From: Hymenobacter frigidus
GTDB lineage: Bacteria; Bacteroidota; Bacteroidia; Cytophagales; Hymenobacteraceae
DNA length: 56,848 nucleotides
Reading direction: 5' to 3'
Assembly: GCF_014640435.1 (NCBI RefSeq)
Contig: NZ_BMGY01000029.1
Location: 1 to 56,848, forward strand
Shown: in pieces, positions 1 through 9,534 of the stretch
How positions within the stretch are numbered: the first letter of the stretch is position 1
How the letters are laid out: each line of letters starts with the position of its first letter
Translations under genes and position numbers: made by a program
Notes under the pieces: generated by a model
Databases searched by the model: none
What the model was told of the DNA's origin: nothing
Seen by the model: the letters and a program-made list of their open reading frames with translations, nothing else

Positions 1-90
1 CATATTGGTGCTACGCTAGATTGGCTTAGGTAAATAAATAAATTTTTGATTGTCCTCACGCTCTAGGCATTTGAATCATTGCCCCGAAAA

Positions 91-2769
91 TTATTGGATG
101 ACCACGCGAATGGTTTGAACAGCCTGCTCAGCCATCTGCACCCGCAACAGGTACAGCCCCGGCTTCAACCCATCGGTATCAACCCGGTTGATGAGCCCAT
201 CGACAAGGGCTTCCCGCTGAAGCCGCCCCAGCGCGTCGAACAAGCGAACGGACATCGGAGCCGCAGTATTGGCCACCAAGCTCAGTTTTTCGCCGGCCAG
301 CACGGGGTTGGGATATGCCTGGGCCGCGCCCGTGCTCAACAGGTACGCTTCTTCGGGCTGGCTGTAGAATGATTGACCAACTACATTGTCCAGCCGCACG
401 CGGTAGAGGTAGCGCCCGGCAACCGGTGGCTGGTCAGAGAATGCAAAGGAAGTTTGTGTGATGGGCCTTATGGCTTGTACGGCTTCGTAGCCAGCCGGCC
501 CCAACCGCTCGAGCGTGGCCGAGCGCAGGCGATACACGCTGCCCAGCACCACATCGAAGCGCACGACCTCATCAACCAGCTGGCGAACCAGAAAGGAGCG
601 GAAATAGCAGGCCGTACCTTGGCTGCTGTAGTCGATGGTGAGGCTTGGAGCCACTGCCCGGCCCCGCAGGATGGGTGCAACGGCGTAGTACCGCGCTTGC
701 ATCTGGCTGCGGTTGAGCACCAGGGCCGTATCGGTAGTTTGGGCAAAAGGCACCAAGTACGTACTCCCTAGCTGATAGAGCTGGTACGTGCCGGCCCCCG
801 GCACACGGGGCCAATGCAGCAAGGTTTCGTCGGAACAAGTGTAGCCGACCTGCAACGCCAGCGGTCGCACAATGGAAAATGTATCGGAGACAAAGACGCT
901 GCTGCCAGCCACCAGGCGCAACTGGGCCAGCGTAGTAGTATCGGGCACAAACCAGGCAAACCGTTTTTGAGCCAGCACCACGGCCGGGTTTACTTCACGC
1001 CATTGGGAGCGGCCCACGGGCCGGTATTCGAGGCGGGCCGTGGCAGCAGCAGAGCCGCTCCACTGCCAGCGCAGGGTGTTGGGAGTGCCGGGCTTCAGGT
1101 TGTCGGGGCGGGCGGGTTTCACCCAGGTCAGGCCCGGCGCGTTGATTTCATAGGCCAAGCTGAAAGTCTGCGGGCCTTGCGGCACTGCGAAACCACGTAC
1201 ATGCAGCTCGTAGGTACCCGCGCCGGGCAGGGCCAGGGTAATTTGCTCCACGTTGTTGAGGTGGTCGGCCCGACGGCGGGCGGGCAGGGCCAGCGAGTCG
1301 GCACGCGGGAAGCTGCTGAGCACCCACGGCCGCCAGCGCTGCCCGCTGCCCACGGCCACCAGTTCCACGTCCAGGTCGTTGATGAGGGCGCTAGCGGCAT
1401 TGGCGGCCGCGGCGGGGTCGCTCCAGGTGAGGGTAGCTTTCAGCTGCTGCTGGCCGGCCGGCACGGTCAGGGTATAAACCTGGTCGACACCCTGCGTCGC
1501 AGTACCGGCGAAGAACTGGCCATTGCGCATGGTCGCAACGGCACCCAAGGCATCCGCTTGGCCGAACCCACTCAAATGGTCTACTTCGGGCCGGCCCAGG
1601 TCATCGGCGCTGTTCAAGAGCACCGCTTTTACCAGCGCGGCGGGCGGCAGCGCGCCGTTGTGCTGGTCGCGGTAAGTCTGCTGCAAGAGCAAGCTGAGGC
1701 CCGACACCAGCGCCGCCGACTCGGAGGAGCCGCCCTCGCCGTGGGCCACCAGCTCGGGTTTCACGCGGCCATCATGGGCCGGCCCCCGCGAGCTGAGGGC
1801 GGATACCTGCCCGCTGGGGTCGGTGGCGCCCACGGTCAGAGTGTTTTTCGACATTTTGAACTGCCCGCTGATATTGGCGAAGCCGGCAATGCCTTGGTAA
1901 ATGCCGCTGGGGCTAGCCAGGGTACCAGCATTACCCGATGAAAAAATGTGCAGCAGCGCCGGAAACTGCTGGCATTGCCGGTCGTATTCCTGTGCCTCTA
2001 CGCCGTAATAGTTCTCGATACCAACCCCGTAGGAATGGTTTTGCACCGACACACCGGCTTGGGCCAGCTGCTGGCCGTCATCGGGCAGCAAGCGGGCAAA
2101 ATTGGAGGTAGTCAGCCGTACGGCCGCTGCCACGCCCCGGCCGAGCGGGTCAGAGTTGCCGGCGCCGCCGATGAGCGTGGCCATGCCCGTAGCGTGGTCC
2201 GAGGCCGGGCCCGGAAAGATTCCGGCCGTGGTCACCCGGCCCCGCAGGTCGATGTCGTTAGGGTCGAAGGGCTGCTCCTTTACCGAAACCGTGAGGCCCT
2301 GCCCCCGGAGCTGCGGAAAACGGGCGTGCAACGCCGAAATAGCGTTGACCGATAAATCAGAGTTGCTGAGGCGGCGCTCCTCATGGGCGCGGCGGTCGGG
2401 CACATCCACAAAATCAACCCACGGGCAGGCAGCAAGTTGGACGAGCGTCGTAGCATTGAGGCCCGCCACCAGTAGCGTGCGCGCCGACGCGCTGGGCTGC
2501 GACACTTGCGCGCCGGGCAGGTACTGTCGCATCCAAAGCTGGAAAGCAGCTTTATCGCGCACGCTCACCCTCACGGTGCGAGTACCCTGCTGGGCGGCAG
2601 CCGTTTGCAGGGCCGGGGCCAGTTTGGCAGAGGCCTGGCTCCGCGGGGCGAGTTGCGCCAAAAGCATATTGGGAGCCGTCAGCAGCACCAGAACCAGCCA
2701 TCGCCAACTGGTCAGCAACTTGCTTAGCAACACAACCACTTTAGCTGGCACTTCTTGATTTTGACTCAT
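91..2769 (-). CDS. S8-like serine peptidase with T9SS C-terminal sorting domain
   Basis: An 892-residue exported subtilisin-family protein. A hydrophobic signal segment lies at about residues 22-40. The peptidase core shows the His motif DHATGMATLIGG (about residue 192) and the Ser motif GGSSESAALVSG (about 349). Where subtilases carry the catalytic Asp (VxVIDTG), this protein reads VSVKEQPFD, so Glu appears in the Asp position. A jelly-roll P-domain-like stretch follows. The last ~75 residues (AYPNPVLAGEKLSL ... GLYLLRVQ) form a type A T9SS sorting domain, so the mature protein is probably secreted or anchored at the cell surface. It stands alone, with the terminator of the alcohol dehydrogenase gene just upstream. 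Family and secretion route are well supported; activity and substrate are unknown because of the Asp change. Confidence 0.88.
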   Translation of the reverse strand: MSQNQEVPAKVVVLLSKLLTSWRWLVLVLLTAPNMLLAQLAPRSQASAKLAPALQTAAAQQGTRTVRVSVRDKAAFQLWMRQYLPGAQVSQPSASARTLLVAGLNATTLVQLAACPWVDFVDVPDRRAHEERRLSNSDLSVNAISALHARFPQLRGQGLTVSVKEQPFDPNDIDLRGRVTTAGIFPGPASDHATGMATLIGGAGNSDPLGRGVAAAVRLTTSNFARLLPDDGQQLAQAGVSVQNHSYGVGIENYYGVEAQEYDRQCQQFPALLHIFSSGNAGTLASPSGIYQGIAGFANISGQFKMSKNTLTVGATDPSGQVSALSSRGPAHDGRVKPELVAHGEGGSSESAALVSGLSLLLQQTYRDQHNGALPPAALVKAVLLNSADDLGRPEVDHLSGFGQADALGAVATMRNGQFFAGTATQGVDQVYTLTVPAGQQQLKATLTWSDPAAAANAASALINDLDVELVAVGSGQRWRPWVLSSFPRADSLALPARRRADHLNNVEQITLALPGAGTYELHVRGFAVPQGPQTFSLAYEINAPGLTWVKPARPDNLKPGTPNTLRWQWSGSAAATARLEYRPVGRSQWREVNPAVVLAQKRFAWFVPDTTTLAQLRLVAGSSVFVSDTFSIVRPLALQVGYTCSDETLLHWPRVPGAGTYQLYQLGSTYLVPFAQTTDTALVLNRSQMQARYYAVAPILRGRAVAPSLTIDYSSQGTACYFRSFLVRQLVDEVVRFDVVLGSVYRLRSATLERLGPAGYEAVQAIRPITQTSFAFSDQPPVAGRYLYRVRLDNVVGQSFYSQPEEAYLLSTGAAQAYPNPVLAGEKLSLVANTAAPMSVRLFDALGRLQREALVDGLINRVDTDGLKPGLYLLRVQMAEQAVQTIRVVIQ

Positions 2770-2863
2770 GCAGCCGGTATTTTAACTGATTAAAGCCCCT
2801 TCAAAATGCCTCTTGCCAAAGATAAAGCGAAACCCGCCGCCGCTTCATCGCCAGTGTGCTGCG

Positions 2864-2906
2864 CATAAAAAAAGAAACCTGCAGTAAGCAGGTTTCTTTT
2901 TTTATG
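2864..2906 (-). terminator. Intrinsic terminator after the alcohol dehydrogenase gene
   Basis: A perfect 19-bp inverted repeat (2864-2882 and 2888-2906) with a 5-nt loop, flanked by A/T runs on both strands. It sits 21 bp past the stop of the minus-strand dehydrogenase gene and upstream of the S8 protease gene, so it separates the two transcripts. The symmetric A and T tracts mean it could act in both directions. Confidence 0.85.
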
Positions 2907-2926
2907 CTTGACCAAAAACCTCCCGC

Positions 2927-4093
2927 TTATTCACCGGGCTTCAACACCACTTTGGTGCAGTTATCCTTCTTGTTGCGGAAGATGTCGTAGGCGTGTGGAG
3001 CCTGCGAGAGCGGCAAGCGGTGCGAAATAATGTCATCAAGCCGCACATCGCCGTTGGCAACGTGGCCCATCAGCTTATCGATGTACTTGTGGGCGGGAGC
3101 CTGGCCACCTTTCAGGGTGATGCCCTTGTCGAAGAACTGGTGGATGGGGAAGTTATCGAACGGCGAGGAGTACACGCCCAGCACCGACACGAAGCCGCCG
3201 CGGCGCACGGCGCTCATGCAGGCTAGCAGCACCTTGTCGGACCCTTTTTCCAGGTTGATGACGGCTTTGGCGCGGTCGGCCAGGTTGCGGTCGGGCTCGA
3301 AGCCCACGGCTTCTACCACCACATCGGCCCCGTAGCCCTTGCTCATGCTCCGGATTTCGTCAACCACCTGCTGCTGGCTTTCCCACAGGATGCCTTCGGC
3401 GCGGGCCGATTGCTTGGCCAAATCGAGACGATACTGCTGGGTATCGACGATGATAACGCGCTTAGCCCCGCGCAGCCAGGCTGACTTGGCGGCCATAATG
3501 CCCACCGGGCCAGCCCCAAAAATGGCCACGATTTCGCCGCCCCGCACGTTGGCCCAGTCGATGCCGGTGTAGCCGGTGGGAAAGATGTCGGTGAGGAACA
3601 GCACCTGCTCATCGGTAAGGTTATCGGGCACTTTGCGGGGGCCGTAGTCGGCGTAAGGCACGCGCACAAATTCGGCCTGCCCACCATCGTAGCCGCCGTA
3701 CAAATCCGTGTAGCCGAACAGCGCGCCGCCTTTTTCGGTCATCAGGCCGCCTTCGGGGCCGTAGTGGTCGGGGTTAGAATTTTCGCAGTGGCCGGGCAGG
3801 TCGTGGCTGCAAAACAGGCAATGGCCGCAGGCTACCGGGAACGGCACCACCACTCGGTCGCCACGCTTGAGGTTTTTCACGCCTTTGCCTACTTCTTCCA
3901 CAATGCCCATAAACTCATGGCCCAAGGTCATGGGATGGAGCTGGGGGATGCTGCCGTTGTAGATGTGCAGGTCGGACCCGCAAATGGCCGTGCTGGTCAC
4001 ACGCAGAATAATGTCGCGTGCTTCTTTGATTTCGGGGTCATCCACGTTGTCGACGCGGACATCTTTGGCACCGTGAATTCGGAGAGCTTTCAT
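2927..4093 (-). CDS. Zinc-dependent alcohol dehydrogenase (formaldehyde dehydrogenase-like MDR)
   Basis: A 388-residue medium-chain dehydrogenase/reductase. The GroES-like N-terminal domain has the catalytic-zinc motifs CGSDLH (about residue 38) and GHE (about 60). The structural-zinc lobe has four cysteines in CGHCLFCSHDLPGHC. The Rossmann fold has GAGPVGIMAA near residue 192. The long insert after the structural lobe (NPDHYGPEGG ... GYTDLYGGYDGGQAEF) resembles glutathione-independent formaldehyde dehydrogenases and threonine-dehydrogenase-like enzymes. It probably oxidises a small alcohol or aldehyde with NAD(P)+ in the cytosol; the substrate cannot be read from sequence. Single-gene unit with its own terminator. 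Confidence 0.9.
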   Translation of the reverse strand: MKALRIHGAKDVRVDNVDDPEIKEARDIILRVTSTAICGSDLHIYNGSIPQLHPMTLGHEFMGIVEEVGKGVKNLKRGDRVVVPFPVACGHCLFCSHDLPGHCENSNPDHYGPEGGLMTEKGGALFGYTDLYGGYDGGQAEFVRVPYADYGPRKVPDNLTDEQVLFLTDIFPTGYTGIDWANVRGGEIVAIFGAGPVGIMAAKSAWLRGAKRVIIVDTQQYRLDLAKQSARAEGILWESQQQVVDEIRSMSKGYGADVVVEAVGFEPDRNLADRAKAVINLEKGSDKVLLACMSAVRRGGFVSVLGVYSSPFDNFPIHQFFDKGITLKGGQAPAHKYIDKLMGHVANGDVRLDDIISHRLPLSQAPHAYDIFRNKKDNCTKVVLKPGE

Positions 4094-4206
4094 AAGGAGT
4101 AGGTGGTAAGTGGAGAAAAATTCTCTTACCCCTAACGCCCGGTCAATAACTCAGGTTGTTGCCAGTCAGCTATTTCCCCTGAAAAACTCGACTATGAATT
4201 TTGCTT

Positions 4207-5148
4207 TTAAAGCTGATAGACTGCTATTCCCGTTGCCATAAAAATGTACGCGTACGTTTCTCCCACCAGCACTTGCCGCACCGTGGCGGGGTCGAGCCCG
4301 GCGGGCAGGGCCACGCGGCGCTCGGCCTGGGTGTAGAGGTGATAAAAGTGAATGGCCCCGGCATCGAGGTAGTACAGCTCATCGCCCCGAAAGCCGATAG
4401 CCCCCAGCCCGGTGAAGGGCAACTTTTTTTTGTAGTTACCGAGGTTATCAAACACGTAGATGCCCGTACTGCGGTCGACAAGGTAGATGTTGTTCTGGTA
4501 CTGCCGGATGAACCGAAAATCAGGGCGCGAGCGGCCGATGATTAAATCCAGCGGCGTGCTTTGCACCAGGCGCAGGGTGTTAGGGTCAAACTCGCGCAGC
4601 ACCAGGTTGCTTTCATCAAGCAGCCAGATAACGTTGTCGGGGGCCAGAGTAGCCACGCGCACGGTGCCATCGAGGTAGTCGGCCAGCCGCACTTCGGTGA
4701 TGGGGGCCAGGAAGCGGTCGAGCAGCACCAGCTGCTGCCGGTCGTCGTTGAACACCAGCGTGGTGGTCACGTTCCAGGCCTCCACCTGGGCCACGTGGCC
4801 GGGCTGGGCGGGCGCGTAAGTGTTCAGGGGCAGGCCCTCGGGGCCGTACTGGCGCAGGTTGTTATCCGCATCGGCCACGTAAAGCGCCCCGCGCCGGTCA
4901 AGAGACGCGGCCCCCGGATTCGGCAGCTTGATAAGGCGCAGCTGTTTCCAGGACGTGGCGGTGGCGGCAGTAGTCGCGTCGGCGGCGGGCGGCGTGGCCT
5001 GCACGGGAGCCACCGGCTGCTGGGCCGCCGGCGCAACGGAAGCTGCCGAGGGCACGGTAACCTGGGCCTGGGCCGCGGCGGTCACTAAGAGCAGGGCGGC
5101 GAACCGGCTACTTCTCAAAATGCCGCAGGGCCAGCTCGTTGCCATCAT
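4207..5148 (-). CDS. Exported beta-propeller-like protein of unknown function
   Basis: A 313-residue protein with a signal peptide (hydrophobic run FAALLLVTAAAQAQ) and then an Ala/Pro/Thr-rich linker to about residue 65. The rest is short repeating blocks of the type LDRRGALYVADADNNLRQY and RSTGIYVFDNLGNYKKKL, typical of NHL/WD-like propellers. No catalytic motif was seen. The ATG at 5148 makes it overlap the end of lpxH by 41 bp. A TTG at 5118 would shorten the overlap and give a more standard signal peptide (MRSSRFAALLLV). Overlap and shared strand imply co-transcription with lpxH. Fold is inferred; role unknown. Confidence 0.75.
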   Translation of the reverse strand: MMATSWPCGILRSSRFAALLLVTAAAQAQVTVPSAASVAPAAQQPVAPVQATPPAADATTAATATSWKQLRLIKLPNPGAASLDRRGALYVADADNNLRQYGPEGLPLNTYAPAQPGHVAQVEAWNVTTTLVFNDDRQQLVLLDRFLAPITEVRLADYLDGTVRVATLAPDNVIWLLDESNLVLREFDPNTLRLVQSTPLDLIIGRSRPDFRFIRQYQNNIYLVDRSTGIYVFDNLGNYKKKLPFTGLGAIGFRGDELYYLDAGAIHFYHLYTQAERRVALPAGLDPATVRQVLVGETYAYIFMATGIAVYQL

Positions 5149-5875
5149 ACACGCCGTAAGAACAATAATTGACCCATTCCCCCAGGTTCACGTAGCGGCT
5201 GCCGGGCGCTACTTCTACATCAATGGGCAAATGGCGGTGGCCAAACACGTAATAGTCGTGGTGCAAACGCGTTTCCAGCTCGCGGCAGTATTGCAACAAC
5301 CACTCTTCATCGCCGAAGTATTCCGTATCGTCTTTACCGGTTTGCATGCGGCTGCGGCGGCTCCACTTGTTGGCCATGCCGATGCCTAAGTTGGGATGTA
5401 GCCGCGCAAACAGCCACTGCGCCACACCCGACGAAAACACCTGTTTCAGCGCCTTGTACTGATAATCCTTCGGCCCCAGCCCATCGCCGTGCCCGATATG
5501 AAAGAGCCGATTGCCGATGCGCTGCGATACCTCATGGCGCAGCACCGGAATGCCCATTTCCTGCGTGAAGTAGCCGAACATCCACATATCGTGGTTGCCG
5601 GTGAAGATGGTGATGGGCAGCCCGCCATCGGTCAGCTCGGCCAGCTTGCCCTGCAGCCGGCTGAACCCGCGCGGAATGGCGTGCTTGTACTCAAACCAGA
5701 AATCGAACAAGTCGCCCAGCAGGTAGATGGCCGCCGCGTCCTGGGCCACTGCATCGAGCCAGCGCACAATGCGCTTTTCCCGCGCCAGCGACGTAGCCGC
5801 ATCGGGGGCGCCCAAGTGAAAATCGGAAGCAAAATAAACCCGCTTGCCGGGGGGCAGCGCCAGGTCAGCCAGCAT
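5108..5875 (-). CDS. lpxH: UDP-2,3-diacylglucosamine diphosphatase (LpxH-type)
   Basis: A calcineurin-like metallophosphoesterase of about 255 residues. It cleaves UDP-2,3-diacylglucosamine to lipid X in lipid A synthesis, at the inner face of the cytoplasmic membrane. The full metal-binding set is visible: ASDFHLG, GDLFDFWFEY, TGNHDMW, HIGHGDGLG and FGHRHLP. The ATG at 5875 (MLADLALPPGKRVYF) is preferred to an in-frame TTG at 5893. The gene overlaps the downstream propeller gene by 41 bp. The related metallophosphoesterase LpxG is less likely given the WFEY and HGDG signatures. Confidence 0.9.
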   Translation of the reverse strand: MLADLALPPGKRVYFASDFHLGAPDAATSLAREKRIVRWLDAVAQDAAAIYLLGDLFDFWFEYKHAIPRGFSRLQGKLAELTDGGLPITIFTGNHDMWMFGYFTQEMGIPVLRHEVSQRIGNRLFHIGHGDGLGPKDYQYKALKQVFSSGVAQWLFARLHPNLGIGMANKWSRRSRMQTGKDDTEYFGDEEWLLQYCRELETRLHHDYYVFGHRHLPIDVEVAPGSRYVNLGEWVNYCSYGVYDGNELALRHFEK

Positions 5876-5894
5876 GTGGGGGGACTTAATCAAT

Positions 5895-5988
5895 GGTTAA
5901 TGAGTAACGGTCAGTGGTTAATAGTAGATGAGTGATAATGCCCGGCAATGATTCTCGTCAACCGTTAACCACTAATCATTCACCGTTA
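5895..5988. repeat. Imperfect intergenic dyad between lpxH and the LUD gene
   Basis: Two arms built from GTTAAT, AACGGT and AGTGGTTAA blocks (5895-5924 and 5961-5988) face each other with a gap of about 36 bp. The right arm runs into the last codons of the LUD gene. The T/A-rich composition contrasts with the surrounding high-GC DNA, suggesting a small dispersed repeat or a transcript-end hairpin. Confidence 0.5.
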
Positions 5989-6635
5989 TTTTCACCTTCT
6001 TCCAGCAGGAACAGTGCGATACGGCGCGGGCCGTGGGCTCCCAGCACGAGGGTCTTTTCGATGTCGGCAGTGCGGCTGGGGCCGCTGGTGAGCGATACCA
6101 TCGAGGGCATTTGGGAGCCGTAACGCGACTGTATCACCCGCAGCGCCTCCCCTATTTCGCTCACAACCTGGCTGGGCCGGGCCAGCACGAGGTGCTGGTC
6201 GGGATAGATGCTCAGCCGCCGCCCGCTGGCCGTGGCCGCCGACACCAGCACGCTACCGGTACGGGCCACCAGCGCCTCGCAGGAAGTCAGGCTCAAGTCA
6301 GCCTGCGCGATAAAGTCCTGCTCATCGGCCCGAAAAGCTACGCCGGCGGCCCGCAGTACGGCCTGCAAATCAGGCTCCCATACATAGGGCGCGCCCACCT
6401 GCTGCCGCTGCCGGAACCCGGCAATTTGCTTGGCCAAATGCTCCAACGTCTCACAATAGTAGAACTCGCCGCCCACGCGCTGGAAGCTCTCGGCGAAAGC
6501 CACCACGGGGTCGGGGCTGCTCAGGGGCGGGTGCACGGGGGCCACGAAGTCGGGCCGGAGCGGCAACGGCGCAGGACCAGCCGCCAGCCCCTGCCGAATA
6601 CGGGCCAAAACGGCATCACGAGAAGTTTCAGACAT
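5976..6635 (-). CDS. LUD domain protein (LutC/YkgG family)
   Basis: A LUD (lactate utilisation) domain protein of about 219 residues. Features: N-terminal MSETSRDAVLARIRQGL helix, SLTSCEALVARTGSVLVSA in the core, and a C-terminal LTSGPSRTADIEKTLVLGAHGP that matches the conserved SGPSRTADIE(x)nxVxGxHGP motif of LutC. LutC usually works with LutA/LutB, but neither lies nearby. In Bacteroidota this single-gene form commonly follows rsfS-ftsH, as here. The start at 6635 is chosen over an upstream in-frame ATG at 6653 because a -7 promoter motif (6640-6647) lies between them. Biochemical role unknown. Confidence 0.85.
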   Translation of the reverse strand: MSETSRDAVLARIRQGLAAGPAPLPLRPDFVAPVHPPLSSPDPVVAFAESFQRVGGEFYYCETLEHLAKQIAGFRQRQQVGAPYVWEPDLQAVLRAAGVAFRADEQDFIAQADLSLTSCEALVARTGSVLVSAATASGRRLSIYPDQHLVLARPSQVVSEIGEALRVIQSRYGSQMPSMVSLTSGPSRTADIEKTLVLGAHGPRRIALFLLEEGENNGE

Positions 6636-6639
6636 AGCG

Positions 6640-6673
6640 CAAAAGTAACGCACATAAAAAAGAGCCAGCCCAA
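6640..6673 (-). promoter_or_regulatory. Candidate promoter of the LUD gene
   Basis: On the minus strand, TACTTTTG (6640-6647) matches the Bacteroidota -7 consensus TAnnTTTG. A TTG at 6671-6673 lies 23 bp upstream. The -7 box ends only 4 bp before the ATG at 6635, so the mRNA would have almost no leader. It overlaps the ftsH terminator. Confidence 0.45.
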
Positions 6674-6690
6674 AACCGGACTGGCTCTTT
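6659..6690 (-). terminator. Intrinsic terminator after ftsH
   Basis: A 10-bp perfect stem (6659-6668 with 6681-6690, AAAGAGCCAG) around a 12-nt loop, ending in a T-run on the minus strand. It lies 39 bp past the ftsH stop and separates ftsH from the LUD gene. Confidence 0.75.
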
Positions 6691-6728
6691 AAATAGCGTA
6701 AGTATCAACCTACGCGACTAGTAATCCG

Positions 6729-8852
6729 CTACCCGGCAATGGCGTTGCCGCTGGGCGTAGACGTTTCGTTGTTGCGGTTGTCATCGATACCGGGCAAGTG
6801 CAGCTCGGGCAGGTCGCTACCCAACTTGCCACCAGCAGCCAGCTCGCCTTTCACTTCCGAAGCGGTTTCGCTCCGGTCGGTGCCAGCCATGTGGGCCTGG
6901 TAGTTGGTCTGGTTGTCGAAGGGGCGCTTACCCACCAAACGGGTCAGGTCTTCCTGCTGAAGCACTTCTTTCTCCAACAGTTCTTTCGCCACTACTTCCA
7001 ACTCATGGCGGCGCTCGGTGAGCAGCTCCTTGGTGCGGATATAGGCGTTTTCGATGATGGTGCGAACTTCCTCGTCAATCAACTGCGAAGTGGCTTCCGA
7101 GTAGGGCTTCGAGAAACCATACTCGTTCTGGCCCTTCGAGTCGTAGAACGACACGTTGCCCAGCTTGGTGTTCATGCCATACATCGTCACCATCGAGTAA
7201 GCCATTTTAGTGATGCGCTCCAGGTCGCTGAGGGCACCCGTGGAGATTTTGCCAAACACCAACTCCTCGGCGGCGCGGCCACCCAGGGCCATGCACATCT
7301 CGTCAATCAGCTGCTCAGTATTGTAGAGGAACTGCTCCTTGGGCAGGTACTGCGCGTAGCCCAGCGCGGCCACGCCACGGGGTACAATGCTAACTTTCAC
7401 CAAAGGGTCGACGTGCTCCAAAAACCAGCCCGTGATAGCGTGGCCAGCTTCGTGATAAGCCACAATGCGCTTTTCGCCGGGCGAAATGATTTTATTCTTC
7501 TTCTCCAAGCCCCCAATCACGCGGTCAATGGCGTCGGTGAAGTCCTGGTCGGTGATGAACTTCTTATCGCGGCGAGCCGCAATCAGGGCCGCTTCGTTGC
7601 AGACGTTGGCAATTTCAGCGCCGGCAAAACCGGGCGTTTGGGCCGAAAGGCGGCGGGCATCCACATCGGGGCCCAGCGTCAGCGGCTTGAGGTGAACCTG
7701 GAAAATCTCGGTGCGGCCGTTAATGTCCGGCTTGTCGATGCTCACCTGCCGGTCGAAGCGGCCGGGGCGCAGCAGCGCGGAGTCCAGCGTATCGGGGCGG
7801 TTGGTGGCGGCGAGGATGATGACGCCGGAATCGGTGCCGAAACCATCCATTTCTACCAGCAGCGAGTTCAGGGTGTTCTCGCGCTCGTCGTTGCCGCCGG
7901 GCATGTTGCCTTTGCTGCGCGAGCGGCCCACGGCGTCAATCTCATCAATGAAGATGATGCACGGAGCCTTGGCCTTGGCTTGCTTGAACAAGTCACGAAC
8001 TCGGGCCGCACCCACACCCACGAACATCTCGACAAAGTCGGAGCCTGAGAGGGAGAAGAACGGTACATCGGCTTCACCGGCTACGGCTTTGGCCAACAGC
8101 GTTTTGCCTGTGCCGGGAGGGCCTACCAACAACGCACCTTTCGGAATCTTACCGCCGAGGATGGTGAACTTGCTGGGGTTCTTGAGAAACTCCACAATCT
8201 CCTGCACCTCTTCTTTGGCTTCTTCGAGGCCGGCTACGTCTTTAAAGGTGATTTTCACTTTATCGCCGCCCTCAAACAAGGCGGCTTTGCTCTTGCCGAT
8301 GTTGAAAATCTGGCCGCCGGGGCCACCGCCGCTGCCCATGCGGCGCATCAGGAACCAGAAACCGACAATCATCAGAATGATGAAGCCGTAGGTACCCACG
8401 TAGTCGCCGGGGCTCTGCCGGGTATCAATGTTGAGCGGCAGGCGCTGGGCGGCGGGCTGGGCGGCCTGCAGCTTGTCCAGGTTTTCCTGAAACAGCTTGG
8501 CATCCACTATCGGGAAGTAGAACTGCGAACCCGTGCCGGTAGCCCCGAAAGGCGTGCGGCGTGTGAGCTCCTGCCGGTACTCTGACTTGGCCAGCGCCTC
8601 GGGTTTTAAAGTAATCTCAACTTCCTTCTTCTCGCTTACAATGGTGACATCGCGCACATCACCGGCGGCCAGCATCTGCTCGAAGCGCTGCTGGTTGATT
8701 CGGGCGGGCGAATTCAGGTTGTTCACCCACATCACCCCGAACAAGAATACCAGCAAACCCGCCAGCACCCAAAGTTGCACTCCCGGACGCGGAGTCGGGG
8801 AAGGCACTAAGGGCTTCTTCTTTTTATTGTTATTGGGATTTTTATCCGACAT
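6729..8852 (-). CDS. ftsH: ATP-dependent zinc metalloprotease FtsH
   Basis: A 707-residue inner-membrane AAA+ protease that degrades misassembled membrane proteins and short-lived regulators. Order: Pro/Lys-rich N-terminus, TM1 (about 26-44), periplasmic domain, TM2 (about 155-172, [13 protein letters not shown]). The AAA module has Walker A GPPGTGKT (about 246), Walker [10 protein letters not shown] and the second region of homology [21 protein letters not shown]. The zinc protease motif HEAGH is at about 467. The C-terminal tail is acidic and Asn-rich. Length and motifs are normal. rsfS lies upstream on the same strand, a conserved Bacteroidota neighbourhood. Confidence 0.97.
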   Translation of the reverse strand: MSDKNPNNNKKKKPLVPSPTPRPGVQLWVLAGLLVFLFGVMWVNNLNSPARINQQRFEQMLAAGDVRDVTIVSEKKEVEITLKPEALAKSEYRQELTRRTPFGATGTGSQFYFPIVDAKLFQENLDKLQAAQPAAQRLPLNIDTRQSPGDYVGTYGFIILMIVGFWFLMRRMGSGGGPGGQIFNIGKSKAALFEGGDKVKITFKDVAGLEEAKEEVQEIVEFLKNPSKFTILGGKIPKGALLVGPPGTGKTLLAKAVAGEADVPFFSLSGSDFVEMFVGVGAARVRDLFKQAKAKAPCIIFIDEIDAVGRSRSKGNMPGGNDERENTLNSLLVEMDGFGTDSGVIILAATNRPDTLDSALLRPGRFDRQVSIDKPDINGRTEIFQVHLKPLTLGPDVDARRLSAQTPGFAGAEIANVCNEAALIAARRDKKFITDQDFTDAIDRVIGGLEKKNKIISPGEKRIVAYHEAGHAITGWFLEHVDPLVKVSIVPRGVAALGYAQYLPKEQFLYNTEQLIDEMCMALGGRAAEELVFGKISTGALSDLERITKMAYSMVTMYGMNTKLGNVSFYDSKGQNEYGFSKPYSEATSQLIDEEVRTIIENAYIRTKELLTERRHELEVVAKELLEKEVLQQEDLTRLVGKRPFDNQTNYQAHMAGTDRSETASEVKGELAAGGKLGSDLPELHLPGIDDNRNNETSTPSGNAIAG

Positions 8853-8966
8853 GAAAATAGCTAGTTAAATCAGGAATAACTATGAGCAAAACACCGCGCC
8901 GAAAACAAATGTTCGGTAAAATGCAAGACGCGTGAGAATCGTCCTTATTTTACCGGATTATTTTTT

Positions 8967-9075
8967 GCCTGTTATCCCGAGCACAGCGAAAGACCTTCTC
9001 ACGATTGAACAGCTGGCAATAATCCCACACTGCTATGGCGTGACAAGGTCTTTCGCTGCGCTCAGGATGGCAGGT
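8967..9075. repeat. Long palindrome, subfamily A (imperfect copy)
   Basis: Arms at 8967-9001 and 9041-9075 share the core CAGCGAAAGACCTT with CATCCTGAGCG-type flanks, about 35 bp each with several mismatches, around a non-conserved 39-nt centre. It lies between rsfS and ftsH. Same family as the copies at 10353 and 18456. Confidence 0.8.
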
Positions 9076-9086
9076 GCTGGGCCAAC

Positions 9087-9467
9087 TTAGGCCGGCTCCG
9101 ACTCGATGTAGCTAATATCGGCGTCGCCCCACAGCTCTTCCAGCGCGTAAAACTTGCGGCGGTCGCGCAGAAAAACGTGCACCACTACGTCGACATAGTC
9201 GAGCAGCACCCACTCACGATTGGTGCGGCCCTCGGTCTGCCAGGGGCTTTCGCCGGTTACTTTTTCAACTTCCTCTTCTACCGAGCGGGCCACGGCTTCG
9301 AGTTGGGTATCGGAATTGGCTGAGCAGATGATAAAATAATCCGCGACGGCGTTTTTTAGCTCCTTCAAATTCAGCACCACGATGTCCGCTGCCTTCTTAT
9401 CCTGCATGCCGCGAACGACCAAATCTGCCAATGTGTCTGAATCCTGACGGACCAACGTGCTTTTCAT
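9087..9467 (-). CDS. rsfS: Ribosomal silencing factor RsfS
   Basis: A 126-residue RsfS/Iojap protein. It binds uL14 on the large ribosomal subunit and blocks subunit joining when nutrients are scarce. The family core is clear: DIVVLNLKELKNAVADYFIICSANSDTQ, then VARSVEEEVEK and WVLLDYVDVVVHVF. It is full length with a clean ATG at 9467. Upstream of ftsH on the same strand and divergent from birA, as in many Bacteroidota. Confidence 0.95.
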   Translation of the reverse strand: MKSTLVRQDSDTLADLVVRGMQDKKAADIVVLNLKELKNAVADYFIICSANSDTQLEAVARSVEEEVEKVTGESPWQTEGRTNREWVLLDYVDVVVHVFLRDRRKFYALEELWGDADISYIESEPA

Positions 9468-9534
9468 ATTGTCTTGTTAGGTGTGAGCTTTACAGCCGAA
9501 AGTCCACGAAGTTAACGATACGCGAAAGAAGGCT

